DNA of 64,000 bases from Ruminococcaceae bacterium UBA1405 (lineage in GTDB: Bacteria > Bacillota > Clostridia > Oscillospirales > Ruminococcaceae), in contig DBQB01000024.1 in the NCBI GenBank assembly GCA_002305685.1, forward strand, positions 1-64,000. The letters run 5' to 3'. A program made the position numbers and the translations under genes. The notes under the pieces were generated by a model that was not told the origin of the DNA, did not search any database, and saw only the letters and a list, made by a program, of their open reading frames with translations. Position 1 is the stretch's first letter. Each line of letters starts with the position of its first letter. Positions 59,174-64,000 of this stretch are shown here, one piece after another.

Positions 59174-61831
59174 ATGAAATGGACCGGACTCAACGAGCTG
59201 CGGGAAAAGTATCTGTCTTTCTTTGAGAGCAAAGGACATCTTCGTCTCGACAGCTTCCCCCTAGTACCGAAAAACGACCCCAGCCTGCTGCTGATCAACA
59301 GCGGTATGGCGCCCATGAAAAAATGGTTCCTGGCGCAGGAAGAACCGCCCTGCCGTCGGGTGACCACCTGCCAGAAATGTATCCGCACCCCGGATATTGA
59401 GCGGGTAGGCATTACCGCCCGTCATGGCACCTTCTTTGAGATGCTGGGCAACTTCTCCTTCCAGGATTATTTCAAAGAGGAAGCCATTCCGTGGGCCTGG
59501 GAGTTCCTCACCTCCCCCGAGTGGATGGATATCCCCAAGGAGAGACTGTATATTTCGGTGTATCTGGATGACGACGAGGCCTACGACATCTGGACCAAGA
59601 AGGTTGGCATCCCGGAGGACCATATGGTCCGTTTCGGCAAGGAGGACAACTTCTGGGAACATGGTTCCGGCCCCTGCGGTCCCTGCTCTGAGATCTACTA
59701 CGACCGTGGACCGGAATACGGCTGCGGCAAACCGGACTGCAAGGTCGGCTGCGACTGCGACCGGTATATGGAGATCTGGAACAACGTGTTCAGCCAGTTT
59801 GACTCCGACGGCAAAGGCCACTATGAGTGTCTTGCCCGCCCCAACATCGACACCGGTATGGGACTGGAGCGTCTGGCCTGCGTGATGCAGAATGTAGGCA
59901 ACCTCTTTGAGGTGGATACAGTACAGAGCGTGCTGCACCATGTGGAGCATATCTCCGGCAAGACCTACAAGCAGGACGAGAAAACCGATATCTCCATCCG
60001 GGTCATCACCGACCATATCCGCAGCTGTACCTTTATGGTATCCGACGGCATCCTTCCCTCCAACGAGGGCCGGGGCTATGTGCTGCGCCGTCTGTTGCGG
60101 CGGGCAGCCCGTCACGGACGGATGCTGGGCATTCAGCATCCCTTCCTGGTAGATCTGGTGGAGACGGTCATCCTCTCCTCCGAGAGCGCTTATCCCGAGC
60201 TGCGGGAGCATGACGCTTACATCAAGAAGGTCATCGGCACCGAGGAGGCCAACTTCTACCGCACCATCGACGCCGGCATGAACATTCTCAGCACCATGAT
60301 CGAGGAGCTCAAGAGCAAACAGGAGACGGTGCTGCAAGGCGCTGACGTCTTTAAGCTCAACGATACCTTTGGTTTCCCGTTGGATCTGACCAAAGAGATC
60401 GCCGCCGAGGCCGGCATCGCGGTGGACGAGGAAGGGTTCCACGCCCAGATGCGCCGGCAGAAGGAGCGGGCCCGGGCGGAACGGCTGAAAAAGAATATCT
60501 CCGGTTGGAGCGCCGACCTGTTTAGCGATCTAAGCGTGGCGCCCACCGTCTTTACTGGATACGATACCCTTACCGATGAGGGAACGGTACAGGCCCTCTC
60601 CGATGAGGAGACCCTTACCGACGCCATCTCCACCGACGACCAGGCCAAAGAAGGGGTGCTGGTGGTGCTGGATCAGACTCCTTTCTATGCGGAGATGGGC
60701 GGACAGGTGGCAGACCACGGCGTCCTCACCAGCCCCGAGGCTTCTCTGAAGGTGCTGGATGTCAAGAAAACCCCCAAGGGTTACTTTGTACACACCTGCG
60801 TGCTGGAAAGCGGCATTGTCAAGGTGGGAGACCGTCTTACCGCACAGGTAGACCGGCACTACCGGATGGATATCGCCCGCAACCATACCGCTACCCACCT
60901 GCTGCAGGCGGCCCTGCGGGAAGTTTTGGGTGACCATGTCCATCAGGCAGGTTCCTATCAGGATGCTTCTGTAACCCGCTTTGACTTCACCCACTTCTCC
61001 GCCGTCACCAAGGAGGAGCTGCAGAAGGTGGAGCAGCTGGTCAACGAGATGATTCTCGACGCCTCCCCCGTCGTCACCCGGGAGATGTCCATCGACGAAG
61101 CCAAAAAGCTGGGCGCCATGGCGCTGTTCGGTGAAAAGTACGGCAACACCGTTCGGGTGGTACAGGCCGGAAAAAAATCGGTGGAGCTTTGCGGCGGTAC
61201 CCATGTGGATAACACCTCCCGCGTTGGTCTGTTCAAGATCGTATCCGAATCCTCGGTAGCGGCTGGAATCAGAAGAATCGAGGGCGTGACCGGAAACGGC
61301 GTGATGAAGCTGATTCATCATACCCAGAGCCTGCTGATGGGCGCTGCGGAAAACCTGAAGCTGGGCAATCCGGAGGAACTGGTATCCAAAACTGCTTCGG
61401 TTATGGCGGAGATGAAGGCCAAGGAGAAGGAGCTGGAAAGCCTTAGTGCCAAGATGGCCAACCAGAGCATCGACCGTCTGCTGGAAAGCGCTGAGCAGGT
61501 GGGCAGCGTCAAGGTGGTACACGGCGTAATTGCCGGAGCCAAGCCCGACGCCCTGCGGATGATGGGCGATCGGGTGAAAGAACTGTCCGGCGATATGGTT
61601 GGCGTGCTGGTAGGCACTGCCGACGGAAAAGGCAATATCCTGGCGGTTTGCGGCAAGGACGCAGTCAAGAGCGGAATTCATGCCGGAAAACTGGTCAAAG
61701 CGGTTGCCACCCTCACTGGTGCTTCCGGCGGCGGACGTCCCGACAGCGCCATGGGCGGTGTGGGCGATGTGGCCAAGATTGACGAGGCCATGAGCCAGGT
61801 ATCCCGACTGGTATCCGAGATGCTCAAATAA
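59174..61831 (+). CDS. alaS: Alanyl-tRNA synthetase
   Basis: An 885-residue class II synthetase. The aminoacylation core begins MKWTGLNELREKYLSFFESK; GHGTFFEMLGNFSF-like motif 2 (RHGTFFEMLGNFSFQDYF) and GMGLERL (motif 3) are present. The editing domain carries the HTATHLL zinc motif and CGGTHVDNT. A coiled coil and a GGGRPD-containing C-Ala domain close the protein. The ATG at 59174 follows AAAGGACGAAACGATAT. It is under T-box control and followed by a terminator. ireB, often next to alaS, is not adjacent here. Confidence 0.97.
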   Translation: MKWTGLNELREKYLSFFESKGHLRLDSFPLVPKNDPSLLLINSGMAPMKKWFLAQEEPPCRRVTTCQKCIRTPDIERVGITARHGTFFEMLGNFSFQDYFKEEAIPWAWEFLTSPEWMDIPKERLYISVYLDDDEAYDIWTKKVGIPEDHMVRFGKEDNFWEHGSGPCGPCSEIYYDRGPEYGCGKPDCKVGCDCDRYMEIWNNVFSQFDSDGKGHYECLARPNIDTGMGLERLACVMQNVGNLFEVDTVQSVLHHVEHISGKTYKQDEKTDISIRVITDHIRSCTFMVSDGILPSNEGRGYVLRRLLRRAARHGRMLGIQHPFLVDLVETVILSSESAYPELREHDAYIKKVIGTEEANFYRTIDAGMNILSTMIEELKSKQETVLQGADVFKLNDTFGFPLDLTKEIAAEAGIAVDEEGFHAQMRRQKERARAERLKKNISGWSADLFSDLSVAPTVFTGYDTLTDEGTVQALSDEETLTDAISTDDQAKEGVLVVLDQTPFYAEMGGQVADHGVLTSPEASLKVLDVKKTPKGYFVHTCVLESGIVKVGDRLTAQVDRHYRMDIARNHTATHLLQAALREVLGDHVHQAGSYQDASVTRFDFTHFSAVTKEELQKVEQLVNEMILDASPVVTREMSIDEAKKLGAMALFGEKYGNTVRVVQAGKKSVELCGGTHVDNTSRVGLFKIVSESSVAAGIRRIEGVTGNGVMKLIHHTQSLLMGAAENLKLGNPEELVSKTASVMAEMKAKEKELESLSAKMANQSIDRLLESAEQVGSVKVVHGVIAGAKPDALRMMGDRVKELSGDMVGVLVGTADGKGNILAVCGKDAVKSGIHAGKLVKAVATLTGASGGGRPDSAMGGVGDVAKIDEAMSQVSRLVSEMLK

Positions 61832-61857
61832 TTGACCCAACTGATACAGAGTATGTA

Positions 61858-61894
61858 GAGGACTTGCGGCGGTTTTCCATTGCCGCAAGTTCTC
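61858..61894 (+). terminator. Terminator of alaS
   Basis: A 13-bp stem with one mismatch (gaggacttgcggc with gccgcaagttctc) followed by TTTTTT. Confidence 0.9.
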
Positions 61895-61967
61895 TTTTTT
61901 GAGTCTAATTGCTCGTATATCGGCATCCGTCAAAAGACAATCTAAAAAATAGAAGGAAGGAATGGGT

Positions 61968-62294
61968 ATGGATTCCCTCAACTTTTCCACCATGCAGCAG
62001 CTGCAAAAACAGCTTCAGGAAAAATATCGGGACAAATGGGGCGGTCTCTCTCCCGAAAAAGGCCGGCAAACACTGCTGTGGCTGTATGGCGAAGCGGGTG
62101 AAGTGGGAGACATCATGAAAAAACAGGGGGATAACAAAATCCTGGAGGACCCCCAGGTCCGCCGGCATTTTGTGGAAGAAATGTGCGATATCCTCATGTA
62201 TTTTAACGATCTCATGCTCTGCTATCACATCTCCCCGCAAGAATTGGAGGAGGTCTATCTTCAAAAGCACGGCACCAATATGCAGCGCTGGTAG
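61968..62294 (+). CDS. MazG-like nucleotide pyrophosphohydrolase
   Basis: A 108-residue all-alpha NTP pyrophosphohydrolase of the MazG superfamily. The Mg-binding residues are in YGEAGEVGDIMKKQ and FVEEMCDILMYFNDLML (E-x-x-E ... E-E-x-x-D). It hydrolyses (d)NTPs to monophosphates and may clean damaged nucleotides. The ATG at 61968 is preferred over 61962 because of its spacing to AAGGAAGG. It is upstream of lrgAB in the same direction. Confidence 0.85.
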   Translation: MDSLNFSTMQQLQKQLQEKYRDKWGGLSPEKGRQTLLWLYGEAGEVGDIMKKQGDNKILEDPQVRRHFVEEMCDILMYFNDLMLCYHISPQELEEVYLQKHGTNMQRW

Positions 62295-62370
62295 ATTCCG
62301 TTCCATTTCCTTCGCGCCGTGACACGGCGCATCATGTCCTATTTTTTCTTTGCGAAAGGCGGTAAAAACC

Positions 62371-62754
62371 TTGAAACATCTTGTGCAAGCGGCAGTGGTC
62401 TTTCTCATCTGCCTTATGGGGGAAGCATTGGTGGGAATTTTTTCCCTCTCCTTCCCCTCCAGTGTCATCAGTATGATTTTGCTGTTTCTCTTTTTGATCT
62501 TTGGCCTCATCAAGCAACACCATATTCATGGTATTATTCAGTTTTTACAGCAGAATATGGCTGTGTTTTTCATTCCCTCCGGGGTAGCCATCATGGAAAA
62601 CTTTGATTACCTCAAAAACAGCCTGCTCCCCTTTCTGCTGATCTGTGTTATCAGCACAATCATCACCTTCGCCGCTACCGCCTATACCGTCCGGTTTGTC
62701 ACTGCGGTACAGCAAAAACAACAAAACAAGAGAAAAGGAGGCGAGGCACAATGA
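62371..62754 (+). CDS. lrgA: CidA/LrgA-family holin-like membrane protein
   Basis: A 127-residue protein with about four membrane segments (VVFLICLMGEALVGIFSL; SVISMILLFLFLIFGLI; MAVFFIPSGVAIMENF; LICVISTIITFAATAYTV). GEALV, FPSSVISM and FIPSGVAIM fit the family signatures. LrgA/CidA proteins work with LrgB/CidB; they are described as murein-hydrolase modulators and also as pyruvate or metabolite transport partners. The start is TTG at 62371 with AAGGCGG eight bases upstream. It overlaps lrgB by four bases. Confidence 0.88.
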   Translation: MKHLVQAAVVFLICLMGEALVGIFSLSFPSSVISMILLFLFLIFGLIKQHHIHGIIQFLQQNMAVFFIPSGVAIMENFDYLKNSLLPFLLICVISTIITFAATAYTVRFVTAVQQKQQNKRKGGEAQ

Positions 62755-63440
62755 ACGTAATCCAGGTTTTGACCTCCTCCCCTCTGTTCGGCGTCTGCCT
62801 GACCATTCTGGCTTACGAGGTCGGATGCATCCTCAACCGCAAGCTGAAAACCCCCGTTGCCAATCCCCTGCTCATCGCGGTGGTTTTGATCATTGTGCTA
62901 TTGAAACTTTTGGGCGTCTCCTTTGACACCTACAACCAGGGCGGCAGCATCATTACCCTGTTCCTGGCGCCTGCCACCGCGTCGCTGGCCGTCAACATCT
63001 ATGCCCAGCTGGAACAGCTGAAAAAGCGGCTGCTTCCGGTTCTCGCCGGGGCGCTGGTGGGCTCGGTCTGCTCCGTGGGCAGTATTCTGCTGCTCTCCCA
63101 CCTTTTTGGGCTGGATGAATCCCTCACTGCATCGCTGATTCCCAAATCGGTCACTACCCCAATTGCCATGAGCGTTTCCCAGCAGCTGGGCGGCATCGTA
63201 CCGGTGACGGTGGCTGCGGTGGTGGTCACCGGCATTGTAGGTGCGGTGTTCGCTCCCACCTTTATCCGGCTGTTCCGGGTTAAAGATCCGGTAGCCGCAG
63301 GCCTAGCCATCGGGGTCAGCAGCCACGCCCTGGGAACCACCAAAGCGCTGGAAATCGGCGAGGTGGAGGGCGCCATGAGCGGCATCGCCATCGGTATCGC
63401 AGGGCTCATCACTGTAATTCTGGCACAGTTTTTGGCCTGA
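62751..63440 (+). CDS. lrgB: LrgB/CidB-family membrane protein
   Basis: A 229-residue protein with several membrane segments. Family motifs are TPVANPLLIAVVLIIVLL, FLAPATASLAVNIY, SLIPKSVTTPIAMSVSQQLGG and GVSSHALGTTKALEIGEVEGAMSG. It pairs with the upstream LrgA, with the stop and start overlapping as ATGA, which indicates translational coupling. It serves membrane metabolite transport or control of autolysis. Confidence 0.92.
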   Translation: MNVIQVLTSSPLFGVCLTILAYEVGCILNRKLKTPVANPLLIAVVLIIVLLKLLGVSFDTYNQGGSIITLFLAPATASLAVNIYAQLEQLKKRLLPVLAGALVGSVCSVGSILLLSHLFGLDESLTASLIPKSVTTPIAMSVSQQLGGIVPVTVAAVVVTGIVGAVFAPTFIRLFRVKDPVAAGLAIGVSSHALGTTKALEIGEVEGAMSGIAIGIAGLITVILAQFLA

Positions 63441-63504
63441 CACTCCCACAAGGGCAAACATCCTGTCGATGATGTCAGGAGAGGAAAAATTATCATAAAT
63501 CCTG

Positions 63505-63533
63505 TTGCAGTTTTTCATTGGCTATATTATACT
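63505..63533 (+). promoter_or_regulatory. Promoter of the PII-like gene
   Basis: TTGCAG (63505-63510), a 17-base spacer and TATACT (63528-63533). A nested hairpin with GGCC ends (63554-63594) lies in the leader; it has no T tract, so its role is unclear. Confidence 0.7.
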
Positions 63534-63637
63534 AAACGGTGGTCCAACAATACGGCCCTCACAGGGAACATAAATGTGTTCCTTCCCTGCGGCCAATATT
63601 TAACCATATCATCCATTCAAGGATAGGAGTGAATACC

Positions 63638-63973
63638 ATGCGGCTATTGATTGTGGTACTGAACAATGTAGAGCTATTGGAAGCCCTGCTGGAAACATTG
63701 ACGGCTCGAGGACTCAAAGGGGCAACCATCCTCAACAGCACCGGTATGGTGCGGGAGCTGACCAGAAGCGAGGATTATCCTCTCTTTGGCTCGCTTCGCA
63801 TGCTGATGATGCCGGAGCAGGACGAAAGCCGTACCATCTTTATGGCAATCCCTGAGGAAAAGGTAGAACTGGCCAAACAGACAGTCCGGGATATTCTGGG
63901 AGATCTCTCCAAACCCAATACCGGCGTTATCTTTACGCTTCCGATCATCGACGCAGAAGGGATTGCATTCTAA
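63638..63973 (+). CDS. PII-like regulatory protein
   Basis: A 111-residue alpha/beta protein. MRLLIVVLNNVELLEALLETL, ARGLKGATILNSTGM, FMAIPEEKVELAKQTVRDIL and NTGVIFTLPIIDAEGIAF follow the beta-alpha-beta layout of the PII-like superfamily, though the T-loop (ELTRSEDYPLFGSLRML) is not GlnB-like. The ATG has AGGAG upstream. Such PII-like proteins often regulate a neighbouring transporter; the next gene starts at once after it. Ligand unknown. Confidence 0.75.
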   Translation: MRLLIVVLNNVELLEALLETLTARGLKGATILNSTGMVRELTRSEDYPLFGSLRMLMMPEQDESRTIFMAIPEEKVELAKQTVRDILGDLSKPNTGVIFTLPIIDAEGIAF

Positions 63974-63974
63974 T

Positions 63975-64000
63975 ATGGAACTGACAACATTATTTTATCT
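63975..64000 (+). CDS. Start of a further gene cut by the window edge
   Basis: An ATG one base after the PII-like stop opens MELTTLFY and runs out of the window. The tight spacing suggests an operon with the PII-like gene, and the hydrophobic start fits a membrane protein such as a cation antiporter. No more can be said. Confidence 0.4.

Overview
The window looks like chromosome of a gut-type Firmicute, most likely class Clostridia, order Oscillospirales. The reasons are strong AGGAGG-type ribosome binding sites, consensus SigA promoters, a T-box leader on alaS, an IreB protein, an LCP-family protein, a Rex operator on adhE, moderate GC and several TTG/GTG starts. No rRNA, CRISPR array, intact phage or intact insertion sequence is visible. 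Two tRNA genes are present, Leu(CAG) and Ala(GGC).

Region by region. 1-2500 is a small accessory segment ending at the 3' end of tRNA-Leu. It holds hairpins, a small ORF that has lost its start codon, and a two-gene HEPN/AbiJ-type abortive-infection candidate. 2.7-9.7 kb holds pepT, then a cluster of a VTC-domain protein, a DUF4956 membrane protein and a beta-helix carbohydrate-binding lipoprotein (Cthe_2159-like), then a sugar O-acetyltransferase and a DUF3626 protein. 9.9-14.7 kb holds kduI-kduD (late uronate/pectin catabolism) and adhE with a Rex operator. 15-21.3 kb holds small metabolic and conserved unknown genes (APH-like kinase, DUF1349, IreB, MBL hydrolase, HD protein, galE, sugar isomerase). 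21.6-25.1 kb holds a serine-rich lipoprotein and an MBOAT/DHHW pair for O-acylation of an exported polymer. 25.3-31.7 kb holds metG-tatD-rlmA-methyltransferase and a D,D-carboxypeptidase. 32-41.5 kb is a mixed block: patatin, a possible nuclease-like unknown, a PTS-EIIC-like protein, a GH140-type glycosidase, a DapL-like aminotransferase, an amidohydrolase and an epimerase. 41.6-47.8 kb holds an aconitase-family hydratase, an LCP protein and a MerR/MATE efflux operon with a textbook 19-bp-spacer operator. 47.9-54.2 kb holds a siroheme reductase, a glycosyltransferase, a LURP-like protein, DAHP synthase, a GNAT and a serine hydrolase. 54.7-64 kb holds icd, a TetM-like GTPase fused to a NYN/Rae1-type nuclease domain, T-box-alaS, a MazG-like protein, lrgAB and a PII-like protein with the start of the next gene.

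How the genes fit together. The kdu genes, the polygalacturonate-binder-like lipoprotein, the apiosidase-like glycosidase, the DUF1349 protein and the sugar isomerase point to growth on plant cell-wall polysaccharide. AdhE and the Rex site point to fermentative redox balancing. The most unusual gene is the 843-residue TetM-like GTPase-NYN fusion at 56199-58730. It has its own promoter and a terminator hairpin in its leader, which suggests an attenuated ribosome-directed nuclease. The next most interesting is the split AbiJ_NTD3/HEPN gene pair beside tRNA-Leu.
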